The notes under the pieces were generated by a model. It was not told where the DNA came from, made no database searches, and saw only the letters and a program-made list of their open reading frames with translations. Positions 7,803 through 18,184 of a stretch of 64,000 nucleotides of DNA are shown here, in pieces. The stretch is from Psychrobacter urativorans (lineage in GTDB: Bacteria > Pseudomonadota > Gammaproteobacteria > Pseudomonadales > Moraxellaceae), in NCBI RefSeq assembly GCF_904846675.1, contig NZ_CAJHBT010000011.1:18726-82725 (forward strand), written 5' to 3'. Position 1 is the stretch's first letter; every line of letters begins with the position of its first letter. A program made the translations under genes and the position numbers.

Positions 7803-9896
7803 ATGAGTAATATAGCCACCATTTTAAAAGATTCGCAATACAATCTCACTCAATTTAAGCAAGAACAGATTGAAGAGCTTGAAAGTAGAATATTTGATAA
7901 AACACAAAGAAATGGTACTAAACCATATGTTGAATGCTTAGTTCGTAAAAAAGATATACGTATAACGCCAGAAGAGATCGTTCGACAGTTGTATCTATTG
8001 ACGTTGAATCAAGAGTTCGGCTATCCATATGAGCGTATGCAGGTAGAGTACCCTGTAGCATTTGGACGACAAACAAAGCGTGCAGATATCGTTATCTTTG
8101 ATAAAGACCATACTACCTCTGTTTATATTATGGTAGAGATGAAAAAGCCTAAGCTTAAAGATGGTAAAGATCAGCTTAAGTCTTATTGTCATGCAACCGG
8201 TGCGCCAATTGGAGTATGGACAAATGGTGAATCAATCTCGTTTTATAATCGCCGTGATCCAAACTACTTTAAAGACATCCCTCGCATTCCACAGGTTCAT
8301 GAAACGTTACCAGATGTTTTAACAGAGCGCTGGACGATTGAGACTCTAATACAAGAGGATAAATTGGTCAATGAGCGTAAATCGCTCAAAGATATTATCT
8401 TAGAAATGGAAGATGAGGTGTTAGCGAACGCTGGGGTTGATGTCTTCGAAGAATTATTTCAACTTATTTTTACCAAGCTATACGATGAGATGGAAAGTAC
8501 CCGCAATAAAATTCGTCATCTTGAATTCCGTAACTATGGTGAGACAGAGACTCAGCTCAAAGAAAAGATTCAAAATTTATTCGATGAAGCAAAAAGTAAA
8601 TGGGAAGGGGTATTTAGTACCAGTGCTAAGATTACGCTGGCACCATCACATCTAGCGATTTGTATTTCTTCACTTGAGCAAGTTAAGTTATTCAATTCTA
8701 ACCTTGATGTCGTTGATGAGGCTTTTGAATATTTAATCAATAAATCTAGTAAAGGGGAAAAGGGACAATACTTCACGCCTCGCTATGTCATTGATATGTG
8801 TGTCAAAATGCTTGATCCAAAACCTGAAGAGACGATAATTGATACGGCAGCTGGCAGCTGCGGCTTCCCTGTTCATTCTATATTCCATGTATGGGAAAAG
8901 CAGCTTAAAGCAAGAGGGCTAGAAGCTAGTCATCTCTTTACTGCTGAAGAGCGTTTCCCTGAGCAGTTAGACTATGTGACCGATAAGGTCTTTGCTATCG
9001 ACTTCGATGAAAAAGCGGTTCGAGTGGCTCGTACCTTGAATCTCATCGCAGGAGATGGGCAGACTAACGTTCTACATCTTAATACGTTGGACTATGAACG
9101 TTGGAGCGATAAAACGGAAGATGAAGACTGGCGAGATATTTATCATGAAGGTTGGAAGCGACTAAGAAAGCTGAGAGCAACTAAAAATCAAGATCGAGAT
9201 TTTATTTTTGATGTTTTGATGGCGAACCCTCCATTCGCAGGCGATATTAAAGAAAGTCGTATATTATCAAAGTATGAGCTAGGGCATAAAACAGATGGTA
9301 AGCAGCAATCTAAAGTTGGCCGAGATATCTTATTTATAGAACGTAATCTAGACTTTTTGAAGCCTGGCGGTCGTATGGCCGTCGTTTTACCTCAAGGTCG
9401 TTTTAATAACTCTAGTGATAAACATATTAGAGAGTTTATTGCAGGTCGTTGCCGAATATTGTCAGTAGTCGGATTACATGGCAATGTATTCAAGCCTCAT
9501 ACAGGCACTAAAACAAGTGTGCTCTTGGTACAAAAGTGGAATGATGATCCACAAAAGGGAGTGTTATGTCCCAAGATTGAGGATTACCCAATATTTTTCG
9601 CTACTATGCAGGAACCTAGTAAGGATAGTGGAGGTGAGAAAATATTCGTCAAAAAATCAGACTACCCTCAAGCTAATACAATCAATATGGACGCTAGTGA
9701 AGATGGCGTAGCTGAAGTTGTTAATACTTATAACAGTGGGGCAGAAGGTTTAGATGACTATTTACTAGACAACCACGGGCATTTAATTGTTAAACATGAT
9801 TTGTTTAACCATGATGGACTAACTCAAGATGGCATCGCTGAAGCCTTCGTTGAGTTTGCTAAGAAGGAGAAACTGTCTTTTGTGGGAAAGAGCTAA
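7803..9896 (+). CDS. HsdR-type nuclease domain fused to HsdM-type N6-adenine DNA methylase
   Basis: This 697-residue restriction-modification protein has two parts. Residues about 55-150 match the type I R-subunit N-terminal nuclease fold: RADIVIF with Asp95, VEMKK giving Glu112-x-Lys114, and QLKSY giving the QxxxY motif at 124-128. Residues about 180-670 are an HsdM-like gamma-class adenine methylase: helical region, SSKGEKGQYFTPRYV, motif I DTAAGSCGFP at 347 and catalytic NPPF at 475. No HsdR translocase is present nearby. A nuclease-methylase chain plus a separate S protein resembles BcgI-like (type IIB) or type IIG logic more than classical type I. Transcription is likely shared with the next two genes. 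The last codons carry a -1 slippery heptamer. Confidence 0.88.
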   Translation: MSNIATILKDSQYNLTQFKQEQIEELESRIFDKTQRNGTKPYVECLVRKKDIRITPEEIVRQLYLLTLNQEFGYPYERMQVEYPVAFGRQTKRADIVIFDKDHTTSVYIMVEMKKPKLKDGKDQLKSYCHATGAPIGVWTNGESISFYNRRDPNYFKDIPRIPQVHETLPDVLTERWTIETLIQEDKLVNERKSLKDIILEMEDEVLANAGVDVFEELFQLIFTKLYDEMESTRNKIRHLEFRNYGETETQLKEKIQNLFDEAKSKWEGVFSTSAKITLAPSHLAICISSLEQVKLFNSNLDVVDEAFEYLINKSSKGEKGQYFTPRYVIDMCVKMLDPKPEETIIDTAAGSCGFPVHSIFHVWEKQLKARGLEASHLFTAEERFPEQLDYVTDKVFAIDFDEKAVRVARTLNLIAGDGQTNVLHLNTLDYERWSDKTEDEDWRDIYHEGWKRLRKLRATKNQDRDFIFDVLMANPPFAGDIKESRILSKYELGHKTDGKQQSKVGRDILFIERNLDFLKPGGRMAVVLPQGRFNNSSDKHIREFIAGRCRILSVVGLHGNVFKPHTGTKTSVLLVQKWNDDPQKGVLCPKIEDYPIFFATMQEPSKDSGGEKIFVKKSDYPQANTINMDASEDGVAEVVNTYNSGAEGLDDYLLDNHGHLIVKHDLFNHDGLTQDGIAEAFVEFAKKEKLSFVGKS
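9864..9896 (+). promoter_or_regulatory. Candidate -1 ribosomal frameshift site joining methylase and specificity frames
   Basis: GGGAAAG at 9884-9890 lies in the correct X XXY YYZ phase of the methylase frame (gtG GGA AAG), one sense codon before its TAA stop at 9894. AAGGAG at 9864-9869 lies 14 bases upstream, as a stimulatory Shine-Dalgarno would. A -1 slip enters the S frame exactly where it begins to look coding (KELSPFDEAKYQALLEGLE). The fused product would be about 1171 residues. A 1-base deletion in a formerly fused gene gives the same picture. Confidence 0.5.
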
Positions 9897-9925
9897 GCCC
9901 TTTTGATGAAGCAAAATACCAAGCT

Positions 9926-11317
9926 TTGTTAGAGGGGTTAGAGATCAGTGAGATTGGTTTTTCAATAGTATCAGAAGGTATTTTAAGGTTAGAGTCTGAG
10001 TTCTATACTATAGAGACGTTTGAATCTAATAATTACTATTTAGGTGAAAATATTATTGATAATGCTGAGTATAATTCTATTTATGGTATGAATAGTGAAG
10101 GTAGGGGATACTTAGCATTAAGAATGAACGAGTTTGATACTATATTTACTGGACAGCCAGAACAGTTTGCGCATAATTTTACTGAAATTGACTTTGAGAA
10201 ACATAGACTAAGAAAAAATGATATTTTAATATGTCGAACTAACGGCAACCCTAATTTAGTCGGGAAGTCTGCATTAGTGGCAAAAGATTATCCTTTCGTT
10301 TATGAGTCGCATCTGTTTAAAATACGTCCTATTCAAGATAAGATTAGCTCAGCAGCATTGATAGTATTCTTAAATTGCAAGTATGGAAAAGCTGAACTAA
10401 AAAAGTTTTCTATGCAGGGTAATCAATCTAATTTTAGTCTTGCTAAATTTAGAGAAATTAGAGTACCTAAGCTTGAAGGTTTTTTTAATAAAAAAATTGA
10501 GAATATAGTTTATACTGCTTTTAATAAACTAAATGACTCTCAAGATAAATATTTTAAATCTGAGGAGTTATTACTAATAGAATTAGGATTATCTGGTTTT
10601 AGTTCAAATCAACAAAGCATTAATATTAAGTCTATAAAAAATAGTTTTTTAAAAACAGGTAGATTAGATGCTGAGTATTACCAACCTAAATATGACGAGA
10701 TAATTGAACAAGTTAAGTCAGCACCTCATGATAAATTAAAGAATTTGGCATACGTTCAAAAATCGATTGAGCCTGGTTCAGAGGCTTATCAAGAGACAGG
10801 AACACCTTTTTATAGAGTATCTAACTTAACTAAGTTTGGATTGATTCAACCTGATATACATCTCGACGAATATAAATATAGTGACACTATCCGTCCTAAG
10901 AAAGATACTATCCTATTGAGTAAAGATGGCACAGTAGGAATGGCATATAAAGTAGCTAAAGATATTGATGGTATTACTTCAGGAGCAGTATTACATCTTA
11001 ATATTAAAGATGAAGCTAAAGTTTTGCCTGATTATCTTACTTTAGTTTTGAATTCTATAGTGGTGCAGCTACAGGCTGAGCGAGACGCTGGAGGTTCAAT
11101 TATCCAGCATTGGAAACCATCGGAAATTGAAGAAGTAGTTATCCCTTTGTTAGATATTAATGTTCAGCAGAAAATTGCTGAATTAATCCAACAAAGCTTT
11201 CATCTCAAGGCAGAAAGTGAGCAGTTATTGGAAGATGCTAAAAAGCTAGTTGAGTATGCTATTGAAAATGGTGAAGGTAAGGCTCTAGTGAATTATAAGC
11301 TAGGTTTGATAGAGTAA
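9926..11317 (+). CDS. Specificity (S) subunit of the restriction-modification system
   Basis: The protein has two target recognition domains (about residues 1-190 and 225-420) and helical spacers, including the conserved VQQKIAELIQQSFHLKAESE near the C-terminus, as in type I HsdS. It selects the DNA site for the preceding nuclease-methylase. The start is problematic: TTG at 9926 is the only standard start, but the same frame is open back to 9863 and reads GKELSPFDEAKYQALLEGLE, which looks like genuine coding sequence without an initiator. Translation by -1 frameshifting from the methylase gene is therefore likely. The protein is A/T-rich and Asn/Lys/Ile-rich compared with core genes, fitting horizontal transfer. 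Confidence 0.82.
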   Translation: MLEGLEISEIGFSIVSEGILRLESEFYTIETFESNNYYLGENIIDNAEYNSIYGMNSEGRGYLALRMNEFDTIFTGQPEQFAHNFTEIDFEKHRLRKNDILICRTNGNPNLVGKSALVAKDYPFVYESHLFKIRPIQDKISSAALIVFLNCKYGKAELKKFSMQGNQSNFSLAKFREIRVPKLEGFFNKKIENIVYTAFNKLNDSQDKYFKSEELLLIELGLSGFSSNQQSINIKSIKNSFLKTGRLDAEYYQPKYDEIIEQVKSAPHDKLKNLAYVQKSIEPGSEAYQETGTPFYRVSNLTKFGLIQPDIHLDEYKYSDTIRPKKDTILLSKDGTVGMAYKVAKDIDGITSGAVLHLNIKDEAKVLPDYLTLVLNSIVVQLQAERDAGGSIIQHWKPSEIEEVVIPLLDINVQQKIAELIQQSFHLKAESEQLLEDAKKLVEYAIENGEGKALVNYKLGLIE

Positions 11318-11333
11318 TAGGATATTAGATAGT

Positions 11334-12128
11334 ATGGCTAATGGTTATGTGGAAAACGTTGAAAAGTGGAAAACTTTAACGGATATAGATTATTTTACTT
11401 ATTTCATTAAGGCTTGGATATCATTTAATGCTTGGTATAAAAATCAGTATGTAGGTATCAATAGTGATAGAGAAGCTATTAATAAGATTAAAAATGAGAG
11501 TAATAGTATTAGAAACAAGGCTATCGGTCTTCTTGGTTCGGAAAACGAACAAGCTACATTATTCAAAGCTTCGTTTGCTTCGCTTCATAAAAGTCTAATG
11601 GAATTAGCCGTCCATAATGGAGGAGAGAGATTATATTTTGAAAAATTTATGTGCGAAGTGGATAGAAGTAATTTAATACAAAGCTTTCGAAATAATAAAA
11701 TAGAATACTTCGTTAAAATTGAAATGACTAGAAATGACTTTGGTAGCATCCTAGTAACTATCAAAAACTCTAATAATTTAACTATTCTTAACTACACTAG
11801 CAGAACATATGATATTAATGACTTTTCTAGAAAAAGTGCTTACTTAAGCTTATCAAGTAAGCAAAAAGAACAAATTACCCATGCTTTTAATGAAGCAAAT
11901 CCTTTTAAATATGAGTCTCTACTAACAAATGATATTGACAATTGCTTAGAGATAGGGTTATACAAATTTATCGACGATAAGGAAAAGGTCTTTAAATGCT
12001 TGATAGAAATAATATATGGTCTTAGAAATGCTCTTTTTCATGGCGAAATTGTACCCAATAAGGATCATAGAAAAGTGTACGAACATGCATACCATGTGTT
12101 AAAGATACTTTTAGATAGCTTAGATTAG
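11334..12128 (+). CDS. HEPN-like protein linked to the restriction system
   Basis: A 264-residue A/T-rich gene starting 16 bases after the S gene, so probably in the same operon. The last helix pair carries GLRNALFHGEI, giving Arg231-Asn-x3-His236, which matches the R-x4-6-H motif of HEPN ribonucleases. The N-terminal part (YFIKAWISFNAWYKNQY) resembles HEPN-type helices seen in RM- and abortive-infection-associated proteins. HEPN RNases such as PrrC and RloC act as back-up toxins when restriction is blocked; whether this one cleaves RNA is inference. A terminator follows at 12262. No domain beyond this motif is recognised. Confidence 0.65.
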   Translation: MANGYVENVEKWKTLTDIDYFTYFIKAWISFNAWYKNQYVGINSDREAINKIKNESNSIRNKAIGLLGSENEQATLFKASFASLHKSLMELAVHNGGERLYFEKFMCEVDRSNLIQSFRNNKIEYFVKIEMTRNDFGSILVTIKNSNNLTILNYTSRTYDINDFSRKSAYLSLSSKQKEQITHAFNEANPFKYESLLTNDIDNCLEIGLYKFIDDKEKVFKCLIEIIYGLRNALFHGEIVPNKDHRKVYEHAYHVLKILLDSLD

Positions 12129-12261
12129 AAGATAATCATATGTATTACCTTCTAAAAATATTATTTTGGTGAATTGCTGTTTTTATAGAAGAAGAGCTAT
12201 CTACAATTAATAATATTCCGTAGATTTATATGTATGTTTTTTTAAAGTTAACATATTAAGA

Positions 12262-12293
12262 GTGCCGAGACTTATAATCTCAGCACCCTTTTT
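12262..12293 (+). terminator. Terminator ending the restriction cassette
   Basis: GTGCCGAGA pairs with TCTCAGCAC (one C-A mismatch on a 9-bp stem) around a seven-base loop, followed by CCCTTTTT. It lies between the HEPN gene and convergent metH. Confidence 0.7.
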
Positions 12294-12306
12294 AAGTAAA
12301 TATTTC

Positions 12307-15300
12307 CTACAAATTCGGATTCAACCACTTCTCAGCCGTTTTCATATCCCAGCCTTTACGCTCAGCATAGCTCTCTAACTGCTCCATGCTGATTTTACCG
12401 ACGTTAAAGTAGACACTTTCAGGATGCGAGTAATAGAATCCGCTAACGGATGAGGCAGGCCACATCGCATAGCTTTCGGTCAAGATGGTACCGATAGCAT
12501 CGCCGGTGCCAATCCATTCGAATAATTTGCCTTTTTCAGTATGTTCAGGACAGGCAGGGTAGCCAGGAGCAGGGCGGATACCGACGTATTTTTCTTTAAT
12601 CAGCTCCTCATTACTCAAGCCTTCATCAGACAGATAGCCCCAATACTCAGTACGGATACGCTTATGCAGATGCTCAGCAAAGGCTTCCGCTAAGCGGTCA
12701 GACAAGGCTTGTACCATGATAGCGTTATAGTCATCACCGTTGTTTTTATACGCTTCAGCGACTGCTTCCGTACCTGCTATTGAGACGGTAAAGCCGCCAA
12801 GATAATCGGTATGGGTTTCCGATGGCGAGATAAAGTCCGCCAAGCTATAGTTGGGCTTGCCGCTGGCCTTATCGCTTTGTTGACGCAGATGCTCGAATTG
12901 ATAGACTGGCGTACCGCCCTGTTGTGGGTCATTATCATAAACGGTAACCGTATCCGCGCCGGTACGTCTTGCTGGGGCGATTTTAAACACGCCTTTGGCA
13001 ACAATTAATTTCTCATCAATCAGTTTTCTGAGCATGTCTTCGGCGTTCTGAAACAAGTCGCGTGCCGCTTCGCCAACCACGTCATCTTGTAAGATTTTGG
13101 GGTATTTGCCCGCCAGTCCCCAAGAGATAAAGAACGGTGTCCAGTCAATAAAAGGGATTAATTTATCTATTGGGTAATCATCAAATATCACTTGGCCTTG
13201 CTCGTTAGGAGTGGGCGGCACGTAGTTATCCCAATCATCCTTAAAGCCAATTTTGATAGATTGAGCATACGATAGCTGGGCGGCTTTGGGTTGGCGTTTG
13301 GCCAAGCGTTCACGTACCTTGATGTATTCTGCGCGAGTTTCATCAACCAAACCTTGACGATGCTCTTTGGATAATAATTTAGTGACCACGCCGACTGCGC
13401 GTGAGGCATCCGCCACATAGATGACGCCGTTGTTTTGATATTGTGGTTCGACTTTGACCGCGGTATGCGCTTTAGAAGTCGTTGCACCGCCGATCATCAG
13501 TGGTAAGGTTATGCCGCGCTCTTGCATTTGCTTGGCGACATAGACCATCTCATCAAGGCTGGGCGTGATTAACCCAGATAACCCAATGATATCGACCTTT
13601 TCGGCAAGTGCGGTATCAAGGATTTTTTCACAGGGTACCATCACGCCCATATCGACGATGTCATAACCGTTACAACCTAGTACCACCCCGACGATATTTT
13701 TACCAATGTCATGGACGTCGCCTTTGACCGTCGCCATCAGGATTTTACCTTTGGTTTCACCTTCTACTTTTTCCGCTTCAATGTACGGGTTAAGCCATGC
13801 GACCGATTGTTTCATAACGCGCGCGGACTTCACTACTTGCGGTAAGAACATTTTACCAGAACCAAATAAATCACCGACGATATTCATGCCATCCATCAGT
13901 GGCCCTTCGATAACTTCCAATGGACGCGGGTATTTCTCCCACGCTTCTTTGGTATCGGCTTCAATGAAGGTGGTAATACCTTTGACTAAGGCATGGGCAA
14001 TACGTTCTTCAACCGTGCCTTCACGCCATGTTAAATCGACCGTGCTGTCTTTTTTCTTGCCGCCATTCTGATAATTCTCAGCGATGGTCATCAGGCGTTC
14101 AGTGGCATCTTGTCCGGTCTCGCCTTGATTACGGTTGAACATCACATCTTCGATGGCATCGCGTGCTTCTTTAGGGATGTCATCATACAGCTCAAGCATG
14201 GCGGGGTTGACGATACCCATGGTTAGGCCGTTTTGTATCGTGTGATAGAGGAAAACGGAGTTAATGGCTTCACGGATCGGGTTACCACGGAAGCTGAAGG
14301 AGACGTTAGAGATACCGCCCGATACCATCGCATTAGGCAGGTTATCGGTAATCCAGCGCGTGGCATTGATAAAGTCTGCGCCGTAGTTATTGTGTTCAGT
14401 GATACCAGTGGCGACCGCAAAAACGTTGGGGTCAAAGATAATGTCTTCCGATGGGAACCCCACGTCATTGACCAGTACGTCATAGCTACGCTTAGAGATT
14501 TGAGTTTTACGCTCGAAGGTGTCGGCCTGTCCGTCTTCATCAAAGGCCATAACGATAATGGCGGCACCGTAGCGCATACATAACTTGGCGCGCTCAACGA
14601 ACTCATCGTGACCTTCTTTTAAGGAGATGGAGTTGACGATACATTTGCCTTGGGTACGCTTGAGGCCTTCTTCGATGATGTCCCATTTAGAGGAGTCCAG
14701 CATCAAAGGAACACGGCTGATATCAGGCTCACCGGATACCAAATTGACGAAGTGAATCATCGCCTGCTTGGAGTCCAGCATGCCCTCGTCCATATTGATA
14801 TCGACGACTTGCGCGCCGCCTTCAACTTGGTCACGGGCAACATCAAGCGCTTCGGTATAGGCTTCAGTTTTGATTAAACGTAAGAATTTCTTAGAACCGG
14901 TCACGTTGGTACGTTCCCCGACGTTCACAAACAAGCTTTCAGGGGTGATAGTAAAAGGTTCAAGTCCAGACAAGCGGCAGGCAGGTGGAATCTCAGGAAT
15001 CACCCGCGGTGGGAACTTGGCGACCATATTGGAGATTTGGCGGATGTGCTCAGGCGTAGTACCACAGCAACCACCGACGATATTTAAGATACCCGCTTTG
15101 GCAAAGCCTTCTAACAGCGCGGTGGTCTGTTCAGGAGTTTCGTCATATTCACCAAACTCATTGGGCAAACCAGCGTTAGGATGCGCGGACACATACATAT
15201 TGGCAATGTTCGATAGGGTTTGAATGTGCGGTCTGAGCGCATCCGCGCCTAGCGCACAGTTAAAGCCCACAGAGAGTGGTTTGGCATGGCGAATGGAGTT

Positions 15301-16104
15301 ATAAAACGCTTCAGCCGTTTGTCCTGAAAGGGTTCGGCCTGAGGCATCAGTAATGGTACCCGATATCATAATTGGCAGCTCAAAGCCGATATCATCAAAC
15401 ACCCCCGTCACTGCAAAAATCGCTGCTTTGGCATTGAGCGTATCAAAGATAGTCTCAATTAAGATGATATCAACGCCGCCTTCCATTAACGCTAATGTCG
15501 CCTCCCGGTAATTGAGCACCAATTCATCAAAGGTAATATTACGAAATGCAGGGTCATTGACATCTGGGGACAGGGAACAGGTGCGTGATGTTGGCCCCAA
15601 GACTCCAGCCACAAAGCGTGGCTTCTCAGGCATCTTAGCCGTAAACTCGTCAGCTACTTCACGGGCAATTCTCGCGGCTTCCCTATTCAGCTCAGGCACT
15701 AGATATTGCATATCGTAGTCTGACATCGACAAGCGTGTGCCATTAAAGCTGTTGGTCTCGATGATATCTGCACCAGCGGCAAGGTGGTCGGTATGAATCT
15801 CCTTCACCATATGCGGTTGCGACAGCACTAATAAGTCGTTATTACCGCGCACATCTTGGTTGATATCGGCAAAACGCTCGCCGCGATAGTCGGCCTCCTC
15901 CAACTTATAGTTCTGAATATGAGTTCCCATCGCCCCATCTAACATCAAAATTCGCGATGCCATCTGTTCGGTGATACGCGCGCGCGCGGTAAGCTGCTGT
16001 GCTTTATAGGGAAATAGCACTGGCGGCGTCAGTATAAAATCATCAGCGGCAGGGGAAGTTGCAGCAGGGGTATTATCATCTTGGGGAGAAGTTATCGAGG
16101 TCAT
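12307..16104 (-). CDS. metH: Cobalamin-dependent methionine synthase
   Basis: MetH transfers the methyl group of 5-methyltetrahydrofolate to homocysteine through methylcobalamin. About 1265 residues from [10 protein letters not shown], which I prefer over an ORF start 24 codons upstream that adds an unlikely hydrophobic leader. Domains are in order. The homocysteine domain has [12 protein letters not shown] and the zinc-binding [12 protein letters not shown]. The pterin domain has [15 protein letters not shown]. The B12 cap and Rossmann part carry the DxHxxG signature [15 protein letters not shown]. The C-terminal AdoMet activation domain has [16 protein letters not shown]. All key residues seen are present. 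The first about 60 residues are low-complexity Ala/Pro/Asp. No cobalamin riboswitch was recognised upstream. Confidence 0.97.
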   Translation of the reverse strand: MTSITSPQDDNTPAATSPAADDFILTPPVLFPYKAQQLTARARITEQMASRILMLDGAMGTHIQNYKLEEADYRGERFADINQDVRGNNDLLVLSQPHMVKEIHTDHLAAGADIIETNSFNGTRLSMSDYDMQYLVPELNREAARIAREVADEFTAKMPEKPRFVAGVLGPTSRTCSLSPDVNDPAFRNITFDELVLNYREATLALMEGGVDIILIETIFDTLNAKAAIFAVTGVFDDIGFELPIMISGTITDASGRTLSGQTAEAFYNSIRHAKPLSVGFNCALGADALRPHIQTLSNIANMYVSAHPNAGLPNEFGEYDETPEQTTALLEGFAKAGILNIVGGCCGTTPEHIRQISNMVAKFPPRVIPEIPPACRLSGLEPFTITPESLFVNVGERTNVTGSKKFLRLIKTEAYTEALDVARDQVEGGAQVVDINMDEGMLDSKQAMIHFVNLVSGEPDISRVPLMLDSSKWDIIEEGLKRTQGKCIVNSISLKEGHDEFVERAKLCMRYGAAIIVMAFDEDGQADTFERKTQISKRSYDVLVNDVGFPSEDIIFDPNVFAVATGITEHNNYGADFINATRWITDNLPNAMVSGGISNVSFSFRGNPIREAINSVFLYHTIQNGLTMGIVNPAMLELYDDIPKEARDAIEDVMFNRNQGETGQDATERLMTIAENYQNGGKKKDSTVDLTWREGTVEERIAHALVKGITTFIEADTKEAWEKYPRPLEVIEGPLMDGMNIVGDLFGSGKMFLPQVVKSARVMKQSVAWLNPYIEAEKVEGETKGKILMATVKGDVHDIGKNIVGVVLGCNGYDIVDMGVMVPCEKILDTALAEKVDIIGLSGLITPSLDEMVYVAKQMQERGITLPLMIGGATTSKAHTAVKVEPQYQNNGVIYVADASRAVGVVTKLLSKEHRQGLVDETRAEYIKVRERLAKRQPKAAQLSYAQSIKIGFKDDWDNYVPPTPNEQGQVIFDDYPIDKLIPFIDWTPFFISWGLAGKYPKILQDDVVGEAARDLFQNAEDMLRKLIDEKLIVAKGVFKIAPARRTGADTVTVYDNDPQQGGTPVYQFEHLRQQSDKASGKPNYSLADFISPSETHTDYLGGFTVSIAGTEAVAEAYKNNGDDYNAIMVQALSDRLAEAFAEHLHKRIRTEYWGYLSDEGLSNEELIKEKYVGIRPAPGYPACPEHTEKGKLFEWIGTGDAIGTILTESYAMWPASSVSGFYYSHPESVYFNVGKISMEQLESYAERKGWDMKTAEKWLNPNL

Positions 16105-16649
16105 AGGAACACTACTTATGTCGTCAGTTTTATAAAATAGGAAAAAAGGGGGAAGGATAAAAAGGAAAAGGTGCAAATTCTTAGTATTTTAGCATGAAAA
16201 ATGCAGCACTCACGGGCATGGCTTTATTCAACTTTAGCAATATAAAATTTATGCTGTATCGGTATATAGAATGAATGGTTATATCATTAGGAAGTGACTC
16301 AAAATTTTTATGTGTGTGAATAAATATCAGTCAGCATAATAATTACTCAGAAATCCGACTTTTGAAATAAGAAGTGGTATTTTGTTCAAAAAATAGGCAA
16401 AAATTACACCATTATTACAAAAAGTAGCGTAAACGCAAAATGATAAAGCTGGTGAATATGTTAGTTTATATTCATAAAATTTGCATTTTAATAAGTATCG
16501 CTAATAAATATTTAATAAAACTTGCCTAGGCGCTGATTATAAACAGCTGTCATAATGTACTACCTTTAGGAAAAAGGTTAGCTCATAAAATTATAAGTAT
16601 GTAAAACAACACTCTAGAAACACTTCATTATCAAGGATATTAAATTAAT
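16105..16649. other. Intergenic region between divergent metH and fasciclin gene
   Basis: The 545-base spacer is A/T-rich and holds divergent promoters by position. No gene, repeat array or clear riboswitch is seen. AAGGA shortly before 16650 is the ribosome binding site of the next gene. Confidence 0.4.
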
Positions 16650-17204
16650 ATGAAACTTACTAAAATTGCTACTATTGGCACACTTGCTATTTCGTTAGCC
16701 GGACTGAGTGCTTGTAATAATATGATGCCACAAAAGAATGCACCCGCAAAAGCGCCAACCCATAGCCAATCTATGCAAAAAATGAACGTGGTACAAGTGG
16801 CTCAAAGTAACGCCGAGTTTTCATTATTGGTTGAAGCGGTCCAAGCAGCAGGACTAGCGGGAATGTTGTCTGAACCTAATGCCAACTATACTATTTTTGC
16901 ACCAACCAATGATGCCTTTATGCAATTGTTGAACGAAACAGGCATGTCCAAAGCACAGTTGTTTAGCAATAAGCCACTATTGACCAAAATTTTAGGATAT
17001 CACGTCATTAATGGCTCGATGCCAATCTATGCCAGAGATGTGAAGCCAGGCAATGTCACGATGATTAGTAAAGATACATTGACAGTGACTTCAAACGGTA
17101 AGCTGAGGGATGAAATGGGTCGTACTGCTACTCTTCTTAAAACCGATCTTGCGGCCACTAATGGTGTGGTACACGTGATTGATAAAGTACTATTACCGAA
17201 ATAA
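16650..17204 (+). CDS. Fasciclin-domain lipoprotein 1
   Basis: This 184-residue exported protein starts with MKLTKIATIGTLAISLAG and the lipobox LSAC. One fasciclin (FAS1) domain fills residues about 50-183. It has the H1-type motif YTIFAPTNDAFMQLL, the YHVINGSMPIYA segment and the C-terminal TNGVVHVIDKVLLPK typical of FAS1. FAS1 domains mediate adhesion or carbohydrate/protein contacts at the cell surface; the ligand is unknown. AAGGATATT upstream supports the start. A second FAS1 lipoprotein lies 267 bases downstream. Confidence 0.85.
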   Translation: MKLTKIATIGTLAISLAGLSACNNMMPQKNAPAKAPTHSQSMQKMNVVQVAQSNAEFSLLVEAVQAAGLAGMLSEPNANYTIFAPTNDAFMQLLNETGMSKAQLFSNKPLLTKILGYHVINGSMPIYARDVKPGNVTMISKDTLTVTSNGKLRDEMGRTATLLKTDLAATNGVVHVIDKVLLPK

Positions 17205-17471
17205 TATTGATCCAGATTGTTGAATATAACGAATGTTTACAATATGCTGATTAATAGAGTGTCAATATTGGTTACTATATATCGATATTGGCATTATTCA
17301 TTTGCAGCTATTTGTAAAGGTTCGTCAATAAAATAGCACTATTAACTACTAATCATTAACGGCCTGTTTTTATTAGTTGCCACTTTTGCTTATTTCCAAA
17401 GCAGTTTATTAGTCAAAAAAGACTATCACTCACTAAGTAAACCATTCACTTAATATCCATAAGGGTACCCT

Positions 17472-18113
17472 ATGTTAAAAAAGACTTTATTACCGTTAAC
17501 TATCGCGATGGCCGCGTTGTCACTAGCAGCCTGTAGTAACAATGACACTGCCGACACACCAGCTGATACTGATAATGTGGCTGTAGTAGCAACTGACGAT
17601 GTGACTGTAGTTGATCCTATGGCTGAAACGGATCCTATGGTTGCTGACCCTATGGCCGAAACTGATCCTATGGCGGAAACAGTCGCCACGCAAAATATTG
17701 CTGAAATTGCCGCTGAAAACGACGATTTGAAAATATTAACAGCGGCATTAGAGGCGTCTGGACTTGATACTACCTTAATGTCAACAGACAGTCAGTTCAC
17801 CGTATTTGCTCCGACCGATGAGGCATTTGCTAGTTTATTGGATAAACTTGGTTTGACTCAAGAAGAGCTATTAGCTGATAAAGAAATGCTAACCCAAGTA
17901 CTCTCATATCATGTCATTCCTAATACGGCTGTGAAAGCGGCTGACATTCCTTATGGCGATAATATTGACACTGTGAATGGTCAAGCATTCTCTATCAGTG
18001 ATGACAATGTTATTACCGACGCTAGTGGCGGTACTGCTAATATCGCTCAGACAGATATAATGGCAACTAACGGTGTCATTCATGTTATCGATACGGTATT
18101 GATGCCTGAGTAA
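17472..18113 (+). CDS. Fasciclin-domain lipoprotein 2 with acidic repeat linker
   Basis: A 213-residue paralogue of the preceding gene. The signal peptide ends in LAAC, so Cys is probably lipidated. A linker of Asp, Thr, Ala and Glu follows with repeats of (A/T)DPMAET, encoded by near-identical DNA units between about 17610 and 17680. The FAS1 domain has FTVFAPTDEAFASLL, YHVIPNTAVKAADI and ATNGVIHVIDTVLMPE. The linker probably holds the domain away from the membrane. A strong terminator follows. Duplication of a FAS1 lipoprotein with divergence of the tether is the simplest history. Confidence 0.85.
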   Translation: MLKKTLLPLTIAMAALSLAACSNNDTADTPADTDNVAVVATDDVTVVDPMAETDPMVADPMAETDPMAETVATQNIAEIAAENDDLKILTAALEASGLDTTLMSTDSQFTVFAPTDEAFASLLDKLGLTQEELLADKEMLTQVLSYHVIPNTAVKAADIPYGDNIDTVNGQAFSISDDNVITDASGGTANIAQTDIMATNGVIHVIDTVLMPE

Positions 18114-18153
18114 GTAGATCTTAATATAAACACTTAGCTTATTAATTGTACCT

Positions 18154-18184
18154 AAAAGCCCAGCCAGTCGCGCTGGGCTTTTTT
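18154..18184 (+). terminator. Rho-independent terminator after fasciclin gene 2
   Basis: AAAAGCCCAGC pairs with GCTGGGCTTTTTT around a short loop, with a perfect G/C core followed by T6. Confidence 0.9.

Noticed and set aside
12777..15718. Several frames of 60-130 codons on both strands inside metH
   Set aside because: All are shadows of the continuous metH coding sequence, which has every family motif intact.
17450..17689. Minus-strand frame with repeated VSAIGS
   Set aside because: Antisense of the DPMAET linker of the fasciclin protein; no ribosome binding site and no independent support.
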